A DNA stretch of 64,000 bases, taken from a bacterium (GTDB taxonomy: Bacteria; Desulfobacterota; Binatia; DP-6). Location of the stretch: assembly GCA_026129405.1 (NCBI GenBank), contig JAHCID010000007.1, forward strand, positions 207,393 through 271,392, read 5' to 3'. The number at the start of each line of letters is the position of its first letter. Position 1 is the first letter of the stretch. Positions 44,018-53,248 of the stretch are shown one piece after another. The translations under genes were made by a program, and so were the position numbers. The notes beneath the pieces were generated by a model. It was not told where the DNA came from. It saw only the letters and a program-made list of their open reading frames with translations, and searched no databases.

Positions 44018-46456
44018 TCAGTCGAGGTCGGACAGGTGCAGCACGCGGCGCACGGTCGCCCCGAGCCGTTGCCGCGAGGTCGCCACCGACGCCCACGGAT
44101 CCGCCGCCAGCGCCGCGAGACGCGGCGGCACCGTGCGCACGGTGAGGCTCGCGGGGACGACGGCGTCGAGCTCGTCCCAGCCGAGCGGCATCGACACCGG
44201 CGCGCCGGCCCGCGCGCGGGCCGAGAACGCGGCGACGGCCGTCGCCCCGCGCGTGTTGCGCAGCCAGTCGAGGTAGACGCGCCCGCGACGGTCGGCCTTC
44301 GCCGCGTTCGCCGTGAAGTGGTCCGGCAGGCGCTTCGCGACGTCGACGGCCACCGCGCGCGCGAACGCCTTCACGAGTCCCCAGCCGTGGCGGCGCTCGA
44401 GCGGCACGACGACGTGCAGCCCCTTGCCGCCGGTCGTCTTGACCACGCTGTCCAGCCCGAGCGTCTCGAGCCGCAGGCGCACGGCGCGGGCTGCCGCCAC
44501 GACGGCGGCCCACGGCAGCGCCTCGTCCGGATCGAGATCGAACACCACCCGATCCGGCCTCTCGACGCGATCGGCGCGCGCCCCCCACACGTGGAGCTCG
44601 AGCGTGTCGACCTGCACGAGGCCGACGAGCCCCGCCGTGTCCTCGATCATCACGTGTGCGACCGGGCCCGCGTCCTCCTCGCCCGCGACGTCCACCGTGC
44701 GGATCGCGTCGGGAAGGCCGTCGGCGCGGTGCTTCTGGAAGAACGTGGTGCCGTTCCAGCCGCGCGGCCCGCGCACGAGCGACAGCGGCCGGCCGGCCAC
44801 GTGCGGCAGGATCCAGTCGGCGACGGCGACGTAGTAGTGCGCCAGCTCGAGCTTGGTGACGCCGACCTCGGGCCACAGCGCGCGATCGGGATGCGTGAGA
44901 CGCACGCCCGCAACGGTCGTCGGCTCGTCGGGCCGCCGGCCGCGCGGCGGCGGTGCGGCCGGCGCCGCCGCGGACGCGGCCTCACGTACGACCTCCGACG
45001 CCGGCTTGTCCTCGCGCAGCCCCACGAACACGGGATGGCGCAGGCGCCCGTCGCGTGTCCAGTTCGTGAACCCCACCTCGGCCACCAGCGTCGGCTCCAC
45101 CCAGTACGTCGCGGGCGGCACGTCGTCGAACGGCGCGAACGGCGACGTCGCCCGCTCGATCGCCCCGAGCTGCGCGCGCAGGCGATCGAGCCCCGCCATC
45201 GAAAAGCCGGTGCCGACGCGCCCCGCGTAGACGAGACGCCCGCCGCCGTCGTGGACGCCGACGAGCAGCGCGCCGAGCCCGCCGCGCGCGCCGCCCGGAT
45301 CGGTGAAGCCGCCGACGACGACCTCCTGCCGCTGCCCGCAGCGCACCTTCAGCCAGTCCGTCGTGCGGCCCGCGCGCCAGGGCGCGTCGCGCCGCTTGGC
45401 GACGATGCCCTCGAGCCCGTGCGCGCACGCCTCGCGCAGGAAGGCCGGCCCGCGGCCGACGACGTGGTCGCCGTAGCGCAGGACGCCCGCGTCCGTCGCG
45501 CGGCGCAGCAGCGCCGCGAGCCGCGCCTTGCGGCGCTCGAGCGGCTGCTCGCGCAGGTCGACGCCGTCCTCGAACAGCAGATCGAACACGACGTACGTGA
45601 GCGGGGCCGGCTCGTTGCCGGCGAGCGCCTCCTGGAGCGCCTCGAAGCGCGAGCGCCCGTCCTCGCCGAGGACGACGATCTCGCCGTCGAGGAACGCACC
45701 GTCGACCGGCAGCGCCGCCGCCGCGTCGCCGACGCCGTGGAAGCGTGCCGTCCAGTCCTGGCCGCTGCGCGTGAAGAGCCGTGCCGTGCCGCCCGCGATG
45801 CGGCAGAGCGCGCGATAGCCGTCGTACTTGATCTCGTGCAGCCAGCCGTCGCCCTCGGGGGCCGCGGCGGCCGGCGTCGCGAGCTGGAGCGCGACGCGCT
45901 CGGGAAGCGGCCCGCGGTGCAGGCCGTGCACGCTCTCGGGACGCTCGCGCAGGACGTCGCCGTCGGTCGCCGGCTTCGCCTCGGCGTCGCGCTCCTTCAG
46001 CAGCAGCCAGTTCTTGCCGCCCTCGCCCGCCCGGCCGCCCATGCGTGCCAGCATCCAGCCGCCGCGCAGCTTCTCGCCGCGCAGCGTGAACTTGAGCTTG
46101 CCCGCGCGATAGCCGGCGTGCGCATCGCCGATCGGCTCCCAGCGGCCGACGTCCCACAGCAGCACGTCGCCCGCGCCGTACTCGCCCGCCGGGATGGCGC
46201 CCTCGAACGAGCCGTACTCGAGCGGGTGATCCTCGACGTGCACCGCCAGCCGCTTCTCGTGCGGATCGAGGCTCGGGCCTTTCGGCACCGCCCAGCTCTT
46301 CAGCACCCCGTCGAGCTCGAGGCGGAAGTCGTAGTGCTCGCGGCGCGCGTGGTGGTGCTGAATGCAGTAGAAGCCGCCCGCCGACGCGACGGTGCCGCCG
46401 CCGGGCTCGGGCGTCTTCTTGAAGTCGCGCTTGCGGCGATACTCGTCGAGCGGCAT
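44018..46456 (-). CDS. ligD: ATP-dependent DNA ligase D
   Basis: This 812-residue LigD has domains in the order phosphoesterase, ligase, polymerase. The phosphoesterase (about 1-155) carries His41 and Asp43 in REHYDFRLELDG. The ligase domain (about 190-500) has the adenylated Lys210 in HEIKYDGYR. The polymerase (about 530-812) has the metal-binding pair Asp640/Asp642 in VVFDLDPD and KTTGGKGLH. LigD repairs double-strand breaks with Ku. No ku gene is in the window. The gene is followed closely by a PLP aminotransferase upstream on the same strand. Confidence 0.95.
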   Translation of the reverse strand: MPLDEYRRKRDFKKTPEPGGGTVASAGGFYCIQHHHARREHYDFRLELDGVLKSWAVPKGPSLDPHEKRLAVHVEDHPLEYGSFEGAIPAGEYGAGDVLLWDVGRWEPIGDAHAGYRAGKLKFTLRGEKLRGGWMLARMGGRAGEGGKNWLLLKERDAEAKPATDGDVLRERPESVHGLHRGPLPERVALQLATPAAAAPEGDGWLHEIKYDGYRALCRIAGGTARLFTRSGQDWTARFHGVGDAAAALPVDGAFLDGEIVVLGEDGRSRFEALQEALAGNEPAPLTYVVFDLLFEDGVDLREQPLERRKARLAALLRRATDAGVLRYGDHVVGRGPAFLREACAHGLEGIVAKRRDAPWRAGRTTDWLKVRCGQRQEVVVGGFTDPGGARGGLGALLVGVHDGGGRLVYAGRVGTGFSMAGLDRLRAQLGAIERATSPFAPFDDVPPATYWVEPTLVAEVGFTNWTRDGRLRHPVFVGLREDKPASEVVREAASAAAPAAPPPRGRRPDEPTTVAGVRLTHPDRALWPEVGVTKLELAHYYVAVADWILPHVAGRPLSLVRGPRGWNGTTFFQKHRADGLPDAIRTVDVAGEEDAGPVAHVMIEDTAGLVGLVQVDTLELHVWGARADRVERPDRVVFDLDPDEALPWAAVVAAARAVRLRLETLGLDSVVKTTGGKGLHVVVPLERRHGWGLVKAFARAVAVDVAKRLPDHFTANAAKADRRGRVYLDWLRNTRGATAVAAFSARARAGAPVSMPLGWDELDAVVPASLTVRTVPPRLAALAADPWASVATSRQRLGATVRRVLHLSDLD

Positions 46457-46468
46457 GGCTCTCGCGGC

Positions 46469-47338
46469 TCACCACAACGGCGTGCCCTGGGTGCGCACGA
46501 AGGCGTGGAAGGCGTCCTGCAGGCGCTGCGTCACCGGGCCGGGCGTGCCGTCGCCGACCGGCCGCCCGTCGACCGTCGTGACCGGCATGACCTCGGCACC
46601 GGTGCCCGTGACGAAGACCTCGTCGGCCGTGTAGACGTCGAAGCGACCGAGCCGCGCCTCGCGGGCCTCGACGCCGGCCTCGCCGGCGAGCGCCAGGATC
46701 GCGCCGCGCGTGATGCCGGCGAGCGCGCCGTCCTGCGGCGACGGCGTCAGCAGCGTGCCGGCGCGCACCACGAAGAGGTTGTCGGCCGTGCACTCGGCGA
46801 TGAAGCCGTCGCCGTTCAGCATGATCGCCTCCTCGCAGCCGGCCCGGGTGGCGTCGATCTTGGCGAGGACGTTCTTCAGATAGTTGAGCGACTTGATGCG
46901 GGCGTCGTAGGCCTCGTGCGAGACCTGGCGCGTGGCCGAGGTGATCACCGCGATGCCGGCGGCGTAGCGCGCGGGCGGATACACCTGGATGTCGGTGACG
47001 ATGCAGACGATCGTCGGCACCGGGCAGCGCGCCGGATCGACGCCGAGGTCGCCGACGCCCCGGGTGACGACGAGGCGGATGTAGGCGTCGTCCTTCCGAT
47101 TGGCGCGGACGGTCTCCTCGACGACGCCGGCCATGGCCGCGCGGTCCATCGGGATGTCGAGCGCCAGCGCGCGGGCGGAGTCGTACAGGCGGTCCAGGTG
47201 CTCGGCGAGGCGAAAGACGCGACGAGCGTAGACGCGGATGCCCTCGAACACGCCGTCGCCGTAGAGCAGCCCGTGATCGAAGACCGAGATCTTCGCCTCG
47301 TCGCGCGGCACGAGCCGGCCGTCGAGCCAGATCAGCAT
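46469..47338 (-). CDS. ilvE: branched-chain amino acid aminotransferase (class IV PLP)
   Basis: This 289-residue class IV aminotransferase has GDGVFEGIRVY at the N terminus, the PLP Lys149 in ARIKSLNYLKNV, EAIMLNGDGFIAECTADNLF and VFVTGTGAEVMPV. It should interconvert branched-chain 2-keto acids and amino acids. A D-amino acid aminotransferase or aminodeoxychorismate lyase is possible from motifs alone, but the length and IRVY segment favour IlvE. It lies 12 bases upstream of ligD on the same strand and may be cotranscribed. Confidence 0.88.
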   Translation of the reverse strand: MLIWLDGRLVPRDEAKISVFDHGLLYGDGVFEGIRVYARRVFRLAEHLDRLYDSARALALDIPMDRAAMAGVVEETVRANRKDDAYIRLVVTRGVGDLGVDPARCPVPTIVCIVTDIQVYPPARYAAGIAVITSATRQVSHEAYDARIKSLNYLKNVLAKIDATRAGCEEAIMLNGDGFIAECTADNLFVVRAGTLLTPSPQDGALAGITRGAILALAGEAGVEAREARLGRFDVYTADEVFVTGTGAEVMPVTTVDGRPVGDGTPGPVTQRLQDAFHAFVRTQGTPLW

Positions 47339-47468
47339 GCGGCGGGGTGTACACCGCGCCGGCGAACGAAGCGAAGCGAACCGGACGGGGACCGACGCGG
47401 GCGGGCAGCCGGCCGCGCCGATCCCCGCCCGGTGCTGGGGGCGGTTCGTCCATGTCGCGCTCCCCGGG

Positions 47469-48065
47469 CTACTTCGGCCCGATGCGCAGGCCGCTGGAGA
47501 AGGTCCGCATGCCGGCCCGCAGCACGTCGACGCCGAGAATCTCGATGCTCACGACCTCGCCGTCCTTGAAGACGTTGGTGCCGAGGCCGATCGCGCCCTC
47601 GACCGTCGTCTTGATCTTGCACTTGCCCTTCGCGACCACGCAGTCACCGACCGGGAAGCCGACCAGGTCGACGACGGTGCAGTCGTCGCCCGACTGACAG
47701 TCGGTGGTGGTGACGCGCGCGTTGGCGCCGGCCGTGAGGGTCTGGCCCTCGCAGCCGGCGTCGAGGCCGCCCAGTGTGGCGCTGACCTTGACGTCGGTCT
47801 TGCTGACGGCGGTCGAGAACTTGCCGCTGCCCTTCGAGCCGAAGTTGCAGACGGTATCGGGCGTACTGACCGAGCAGGCCGGCAGGGCGACCGGCGGATT
47901 GGTCGAGTCCGTCGGCGTCGTGCAGGCGTCGAAGGCCTTCACGAGCTCGCCCTTGAGCGTCTTCGCCTTCGACGGGACGTTGAACGACTGTGCGTGCAGC
48001 GGAGCGGCGAGGAGACCGAGCCCCACGGCCGCGCCGGCGAGCGCGGTGACCACACGATGCTGCAT
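47469..48065 (-). CDS. exported Cys-rich protein, unknown
   Basis: The protein has 198 residues. A signal peptide covers 1-26 (MQHRVVTALAGAAVGL ending in LHAQ). The mature part has several Cys (DACTTP, PACSVSTPDTVC, DAGCEGQ, TDCQSGDDC, GDCVVAKGKCK) that could form disulfides in the periplasm or outside. It starts with an AAGGAGGA ribosome site 6 bases before the ATG, the best in the window. The long upstream gap holds a sigma70-like promoter. I do not recognise the family, but the pattern is shared with other secreted proteins here. Confidence 0.75.
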   Translation of the reverse strand: MQHRVVTALAGAAVGLGLLAAPLHAQSFNVPSKAKTLKGELVKAFDACTTPTDSTNPPVALPACSVSTPDTVCNFGSKGSGKFSTAVSKTDVKVSATLGGLDAGCEGQTLTAGANARVTTTDCQSGDDCTVVDLVGFPVGDCVVAKGKCKIKTTVEGAIGLGTNVFKDGEVVSIEILGVDVLRAGMRTFSSGLRIGPK

Positions 48066-48389
48066 GAGTATCCTCCTTCGGGTTCGCGCCGCGGGACGGC
48101 GCACGCCTTCCCGCGGCCACCGTGGTCGTACTGGACGTTGCGTCGGAGCATCCCCCTCGCGGCGGACCGCGGGAGCGCTCCTCTGTGATCGTCCGCGAGC
48201 CCATGCGTCGTCGGAAAGATCGCCGGGAGGCGTCGGCAGGAGGGACCAGCAGGCGACGTTCGGGCGGTCGTACGAGGGCGACCGCCGGCGCGCCACAGGC
48301 GAGCCCTGACTGGCGTTCGGCGTGCTACCCGGCAAGCTAGCCGATCGCGCCTTGGCGTCAAGTGAAAATCGCCGCCCGGGCGCCTGCCG
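48066..48389. other. 324-base intergenic region upstream of the exported protein
   Basis: No convincing reading frame was seen. On the minus strand a TTGACG-N16-TAGCTT box pair lies at 48361-48334, leaving a leader of about 270 bases. I saw no conserved riboswitch-like structure in the leader. Confidence 0.4.
48334..48361 (-). promoter_or_regulatory. sigma70-like promoter for the exported protein gene
   Basis: TTGACG (48361-48356), a 16-base spacer and TAGCTT (48339-48334) resemble a sigma70 promoter on the minus strand. It points to the gene at 48065. Confidence 0.3.
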
Positions 48390-49328
48390 TCATCGGCGCG
48401 TGAATGCGGGCATGACCTCGCGCACGAAGAGCTCGAGACCCTCCCAGTCGAACGGCGCGCGCAGCGCGAGGATCAGCCACTCGACGCCGGCGTCGCGGTA
48501 CTCGGCGACGCGCTCGCGCACCTGGCCGGGCGTGCCGAGCAGGTGGCCCGGCTTCACCCAGTCCGTCATCGGGCCGAACATCAGGCGCAGCCGCTCCTCC
48601 TGCGTCGCGGCGCGTGCGGCGTCGGCGCCGATGGCGAGGCCGACGTTCGCGCTGCGCACGATGGCGGCGGGATCACGGCGCTCCCGGTCGCACCAGTCGT
48701 TCAGCGTGCGGTTGCGCGCGGCCCAGATCTCGGGCGGGAGGAAGGGCAAGTTCCAGCCGTCGGCGTGCCGCGCGACGATGCGCAGCATGCGCTTCTCGCC
48801 CTGTCCGCCGATCCACAGGCGCAGCCGCTCCTGCACCGGCCGCGGGTCGCAGAGCGCGTCGTCGAGGTGCAGCCGGCGTCCCTGGAACGTCACGCGCTCG
48901 CCGTCGAAGAGCCGGCGCAGCACGACGGCCGTCTCCTCGAGCAGATCGAGCCGGTCCCGGATCGGCCCGAACGGCATGCCGAACGCCTGGAACTCGCGCT
49001 CGTTCCACCCCGCGCCGAGCCCCAGCTCGCAGCGCCCGCTCGAGAGGTGATCGATCGTGACCGCGGCCTTCGCGAGCACGCCGGGGTTGCGGTAGCCGGT
49101 GCAGAAGACGAGCGAGCCGACGCGCACGTTGCGCGTCTCGCAGGCGAGCGCCGCCATGGTGGTGAGGCCCTCGAAGCAGGGCTTCGCCGGGTTCGAGACG
49201 TCGGAGACCGAGTAGAGATGGTCCCACACCGAGCACCAGTGGAAGCCCTGCGTGTCGGCGACCTGCCAGAGGCGGCGCAGCTCGGCGAGGGTGCAGTCCT
49301 GGGGGCCGGCGTGGATGCCGAAGCGCAT
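48390..49328 (-). CDS. luciferase-like F420-type oxidoreductase
   Basis: This 312-residue member of the luciferase-like superfamily has DTQGFHWCSVWDHLYS, RVGSLVFCTGYRNPGVLAKAA, GAGWNEREFQAFGMPFG and RLWIGGQGEKRMLRIVARHADGW. These are hallmarks of the F420-dependent class rather than true luciferases. It likely uses F420 or FMN on a small molecule. A second paralogue is at 32988-33869. The gene is divergent from chrB across 98 bases. Confidence 0.85.
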   Translation of the reverse strand: MRFGIHAGPQDCTLAELRRLWQVADTQGFHWCSVWDHLYSVSDVSNPAKPCFEGLTTMAALACETRNVRVGSLVFCTGYRNPGVLAKAAVTIDHLSSGRCELGLGAGWNEREFQAFGMPFGPIRDRLDLLEETAVVLRRLFDGERVTFQGRRLHLDDALCDPRPVQERLRLWIGGQGEKRMLRIVARHADGWNLPFLPPEIWAARNRTLNDWCDRERRDPAAIVRSANVGLAIGADAARAATQEERLRLMFGPMTDWVKPGHLLGTPGQVRERVAEYRDAGVEWLILALRAPFDWEGLELFVREVMPAFTRR

Positions 49329-49426
49329 GCGCGGCGTCTAGCAGAGGGCGGCCTCCGGCACACGGCCCCGCCTGCGGTGTAACAGTCGTTGCATTGCACG
49401 TCACACCCGTACTAGGGGCGACGCCC

Positions 49427-50416
49427 ATGGCCGCTGCCGAGCCTCCCGTCCTGCCCTGGCTGGTGCTGATCCACCAGATCCCCCCGCGCCCCGCCTCGCT
49501 GCGCGTGAAGGTGTGGCGGCGGCTCCAGACGCTCGGCGCGCTCTCGCTCAAGAACTCGGTCTACGTGCTCCCGAACGGCGACGAGACGCGCGAAGACCTC
49601 GCATGGGTGCTGCGCGAGCTGCGCACCGCCGGCGCGCAGGGGTCGCTCTGCGAGGCCCGGCTGGTCGACGGGCTCGACGACGCGGAAGTCCGGGCGACGT
49701 TCGTGGCGCTCCGCGAGGCGGACTACCGCCGTCTCGCCGCCGAGATCCGCGCGCTCGCGAAGACCGTCCCGGCGGCGCGCCGGCGCCCCCTCGCCGACGA
49801 CGTCCGCGCGCGCCTCGACACGGCGCTCGGGCGCCTGCGCAAGCAGCTCGCCGAGGTCCAGCGCATCGACTTCTTCGGTGCCCCCGGCCGCGAGGCCGCC
49901 GCAGGCCTCCTCGCGGCGATCGAGACACGCCTGCACCCCCAGCCGTCCACGCCGCGCGCGGCACGCCGCCCCTGGCAGCGGGACGACGTGCAGGGGCGGA
50001 CGTGGGTCACGCGGCGCGGAATCCACATCGACCGCATCGCCAGCGCCTGGCTCATCCGCCGCGCGATCGACCCGACGGCACGGTTCCGCTTCGTCACGCC
50101 GAAGGGCCACGTCCCGGCGGACGGTGAGCTTCGCTTCGACATGTTCGACGCCGAGTTCACCCACGACGGCGACCTCTGCACGTTCGAAGTGCTGCTGCGC
50201 GATTTCGCCCTCGACGACCCGGCGCTCGGCCCGATCGCCGAGATCGTCCACGACGTCGACCTGAAGGAGCAGCGCCACGATCGTCCGGAGACCGCCGGCG
50301 TCGAGCACCTCATCGCCGGCATCTGCCGCACGGCGGCCGACGACGAGCAGCGCCTCGCCCAGGGCACCACCGTCTTCGACGGCCTGCATGCCTGGTTCCA
50401 ACGGAGACGCCCGTGA
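49427..50416 (+). CDS. chrB: chromate resistance protein ChrB
   Basis: This 329-residue protein matches ChrB with both domains: an N-terminal one (residues 10-150, LVLIHQIPPRPASLRVKVWRRL, SVYVLPN) and a C-terminal one with TWVTRRGIHIDRIASAWLIRR and FDAEFTHDGDLCTFEVLL. ChrB acts as a chromate-sensing regulator or accessory protein for the transporter ChrA. The ATG at 49427 is the first that fits; a TTG at 49394 would add 11 residues. Its stop overlaps the GTG of chrA by 4 bases, so the two are coupled. Confidence 0.9.
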   Translation: MAAAEPPVLPWLVLIHQIPPRPASLRVKVWRRLQTLGALSLKNSVYVLPNGDETREDLAWVLRELRTAGAQGSLCEARLVDGLDDAEVRATFVALREADYRRLAAEIRALAKTVPAARRRPLADDVRARLDTALGRLRKQLAEVQRIDFFGAPGREAAAGLLAAIETRLHPQPSTPRAARRPWQRDDVQGRTWVTRRGIHIDRIASAWLIRRAIDPTARFRFVTPKGHVPADGELRFDMFDAEFTHDGDLCTFEVLLRDFALDDPALGPIAEIVHDVDLKEQRHDRPETAGVEHLIAGICRTAADDEQRLAQGTTVFDGLHAWFQRRRP

Positions 50417-51558
50417 CCGACACCGTTCCCTGTACGCGCCGCGACCTCGTCCTCTATTTCCTGCGGCTCGGCACGTTCGGCTTCGGAGGACCGATCGCGC
50501 TCGTCGGCTACATGCAGCGCGACCTCGTCGAGGAACGCCGCTGGTTCACGACGGGCGACTATCGCGAGGGCCTCGCGCTGGCGCAGCTCGCCCCGGGCCC
50601 GCTCGCGGCGCAGCTCGCCATCTACCTCGGCTGGCTGCGCCACGGCATCGCCGGTGCGACGCTGGTCTCGATCGCGTTCGTGCTGCCGTCGTTCGTGATG
50701 GTGATGGCGCTGTCGTGGCTCTACGTCGCGACGGGCGGGCTCGCGTGGATGCAGGGCGCGTTCTACGGCATCGGCGCCGCCGTCATCGCCATCATCGCGC
50801 GCAGCGCGTGGAAGCTCGCGAAGTCGACGCTGGGCCACGACCGTCTCCTGTGGACGCTGTTCGGCGCGAGCGCCCTGGTCACGGTCGTCACGGAGTCGGA
50901 ACCCCTGGCCGTGTTCCTGCTCTGCGGCGTCGTGACGCTGATCGCCCGTGGTCTGCCCGCGCGCTCGACGGCGGCGGTGCTCCTGCCCTGGCCCTGGCTC
51001 GTCACCGGCCTGCACGGTCCCGCGGGCAACGCGACGCTGTGGACGATCGCCTGGTACTTCAGCGAGGCGGGAGCGTTCGTGTTCGGCAGCGGGCTCGCGA
51101 TCATCCCGTTCCTCCACGGCGGCGTGGTGAGCGAGCTGGGTTGGCTCAGCGAACGCCAGTTCCTCGACGCGGTCGCCGTCGCCATGATCACGCCCGGTCC
51201 GGTCGTGATCACGGTCGCCTTCATCGGCTGGCTCGCCGCCGGTCCCGCCGGCGCGACGGTGGCCGCCGTCGCCGTGTTTCTGCCCTGCTACGTCTTCACC
51301 GTGATCCCGGCCCGCTACTTCCGGCGGTCGATCCACGATCCGCGCGTGAAGGCGTTCGTCGACGGCGTCACCGTGGCGGCGGCCGGCGCCATCGCCGGCG
51401 CCGCGGTCGTCCTCGGCAGACGCGCCGTGTTCGACGTCCCGACGCTGCTCGTCTTCCTCACCATGCTCGCCGTGCTGCCGCGCGTACGCAGCGCGCTCGA
51501 GCCCCTGTGCATCGTCGCGGCGGGCGTCGTCGGCATCCTCCTGTCGGCCGCGAGCTGA
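50413..51558 (+). CDS. chrA: chromate transporter
   Basis: This 381-residue inner-membrane protein of the CHR family has about ten to eleven hydrophobic segments. Both halves repeat the CHR signature: FGFGGPIALVGYMQRDLVEERRW with LAQLAPGPLAAQLAIYLG, and FVFGSGLAIIPFLHGG with AVAMITPGPVVITVAFIG. It exports chromate and perhaps sulfate. The GTG start at 50413 overlaps chrB. It ends in a hairpin shared with the convergent sugar dehydrogenase. Confidence 0.92.
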   Translation: MTDTVPCTRRDLVLYFLRLGTFGFGGPIALVGYMQRDLVEERRWFTTGDYREGLALAQLAPGPLAAQLAIYLGWLRHGIAGATLVSIAFVLPSFVMVMALSWLYVATGGLAWMQGAFYGIGAAVIAIIARSAWKLAKSTLGHDRLLWTLFGASALVTVVTESEPLAVFLLCGVVTLIARGLPARSTAAVLLPWPWLVTGLHGPAGNATLWTIAWYFSEAGAFVFGSGLAIIPFLHGGVVSELGWLSERQFLDAVAVAMITPGPVVITVAFIGWLAAGPAGATVAAVAVFLPCYVFTVIPARYFRRSIHDPRVKAFVDGVTVAAAGAIAGAAVVLGRRAVFDVPTLLVFLTMLAVLPRVRSALEPLCIVAAGVVGILLSAAS

Positions 51559-51570
51559 GCGGCGCTCAGC
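51554..51570. terminator. hairpin spanning both stops of convergent genes
   Basis: GCTGAGC, a GGC loop and GCTCAGC form a perfect 7-base-pair stem that includes the TGA of chrA and the stop of the gene on the other strand. A bidirectional terminator is likely, although no T tract is present. Confidence 0.45.
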
Positions 51571-53248
51571 CGCCGCCCGTGAGACGCGCCCGCAGCGCGC
51601 CGCCGCGCGCACCCGCCGCCGGCGGGACGCACGCCCCAGCGCCGCGGCGTCGCCGCACGCCGGGCTGCAGGCGAACGAGGGCGTGCAGAGGCCCGGCGGC
51701 ACCGGCGTGCAGGCGCGCGTCACCCGCCGGGCGAGCGCGCGGCACCGCGCGCCCGCGCAGCTGCGCGACGGCGGCCGAGGTCTGCGCGCGGGCGAGCCGG
51801 CGGGCGCAGCGTCCTCGCCGGCGAGCCGTGCCTCGCGCGCCAGCTGGTTCGCGAGCACGACGCCGGCGGCCTGCGCACAGGCGGCCGCGTCGGCGGCGTG
51901 CCGCACGGCTCGCACGCGGCGCAGAGCGCGGGCGGCGGCACGTCGCAGGCGCGCTCTGCCCGGCGCACGAGGGCACGGGGGCGGCCGCCGGCGCGGCGGC
52001 GCAGTCGAGGCCGCCGCCGCGCTCGCAGCGCCGGACGGTACGCGCCGCGCGCCGGAGCCCCTTCACCGCGAGCCGCACGAGCGCCGCGCCGCAGCGCGTG
52101 GACACCGCCCCGTCGTCGCGCGCGACGCGCAGGACGCGGCCCCGCTGGAACGCGACGATCCACAGCGCCCCGTCCGGGCCGACGACGAAGTCGACGGGCC
52201 CCCCGACGTCGCGCACCAGCACCTCCGGCGCCGCCGCGAAGCCCGTGCGCGCGGCGGCGAGCGACGCCGTCCAGACGCGGCCGAGGACGAAGTCGCCGAA
52301 GACGTAGTCGCCGTCCCAGAACGGCCCGCCGGTGACCGAGGCGTCGTCGCCGCCGTGGGCGTAGACGTAGACCGGCGGCACGGTGCCGCCGGGACACTGC
52401 GACACGGGCTCGCGCCCCTCGCAGCGCGGCCAGCCGAGGTCGTCGCCCGCGCGCACGACGTCGATCTCCTCGAAGGTGTTCTGCCCGACGTCGGCGACCC
52501 ACAGGAGGCCGGTGGTCACGTCGATCGTGAAGCGGAAGGGATTGCGCAGGCCGAGCGCGTACACCAGCGGCGCGGCGCCGCCCTGTCCGGCGAACGGATT
52601 CCCCGGCGCGGGCGCGCCGTCGCGGGTGAGGCGGAGGATCTTGCCCTCCGGCGCCTCGCGGTCGCGCGCGTACGGGTTCGTCGACGCCCCCGGCGCGCCG
52701 AAGTCGCCGCGGCCCGTGTCGCCGACGCCGACGTAGAGGAAGCCGTCCGGCCCGACGACGAGACCGCCGCCGTCGTGGTTGCCGTTGTCGGTGCGCAGGC
52801 CGTCGAGGATCACCTCGGCGGGCCCGAGCGCGGCGCCGTCGAGCGTGGTGCGTACGACGCGGTTGCGCCGGCCCGCCTGCGAGCCCTCGCCGCAGCGCGC
52901 CGGATCGCCGCCCGGCGGGTGCGTCAGGTAGAGGAAGAGCCGCCGGTTCGACGCGAACTCGGGATCGACGGCGACGCCGAGGAGCCCCATCTCGGACGCC
53001 GTGCAGACCGGGAAGCGTCCGACCGGCGCCGGACGCAGGCCGTCGTCGGGCGTCCACAGGCGCACCGCCCCGCCCCGCTCGAGGATCACGAGACGGCCGT
53101 CGGGCAGGAAAGCGACCGCCGTCGGCTGCGCCAGGCCGTCGACGGCGACCGTCACCGCGAAGCCGTCCCGCGGCGTCTGCGTGTGCGCCGGCGCCGGCAG
53201 CAGGGCCGCCAGCAGCGCGAGCGCGGCGCTACGCCACGCGCGGCGCGA
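51566..53248 (-). CDS. PQQ-type sugar dehydrogenase with uncertain start and damaged C-terminal frame
   Basis: The core (about 30-370) is a six-bladed sugar dehydrogenase of the soluble GDH/YliI type: GRLVILERGGAVRLW, MGLLGVAVDPEF, RNPFRFTIDVTTGLLWVADVGQN and HGGDDASVTGGPFWDGDYVFGDF. A signal-like segment (AALALLAALLPAPAHTQ) marks the N terminus, but no ATG, GTG or TTG lies in frame near it. The nearest ATG, at 53443, is deep inside the neighbouring gene. The last 170 residues turn Arg-rich, while other frames carry sensible Cys-rich sequence (ACDVPPPALCAACEPCG, DAAACAQAAGVVLANQL). The gene may be decaying or the assembly may contain indels. Confidence 0.7.
   Translation of the reverse strand, partial: SRRAWRSAALALLAALLPAPAHTQTPRDGFAVTVAVDGLAQPTAVAFLPDGRLVILERGGAVRLWTPDDGLRPAPVGRFPVCTASEMGLLGVAVDPEFASNRRLFLYLTHPPGGDPARCGEGSQAGRRNRVVRTTLDGAALGPAEVILDGLRTDNGNHDGGGLVVGPDGFLYVGVGDTGRGDFGAPGASTNPYARDREAPEGKILRLTRDGAPAPGNPFAGQGGAAPLVYALGLRNPFRFTIDVTTGLLWVADVGQNTFEEIDVVRAGDDLGWPRCEGREPVSQCPGGTVPPVYVYAHGGDDASVTGGPFWDGDYVFGDFVLGRVWTASLAAARTGFAAAPEVLVRDVGGPVDFVVGPDGALWIVAFQRGRVLRVARDDGAVSTRCGAALVRLAVKGLRRAARTVRRCERGGGLDCAAAPAAAPVPSCAGQSAPATCRRPRSAPRASRAARRRRGRLCAGRRRRAREPAGARGTARRRGRCARRLARAQTSAAVAQLRGRAVPRARPAGDARLHAGAAGPLHALVRLQPGVRRRRGAGACVPPAAGARGGALRARLTGGG

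Noticed and set aside
49427-51558. Possible metal-resistance mobile island around chrBA
   Set aside because: No integrase, IS or composition change at its borders; it looks like a resident pair.
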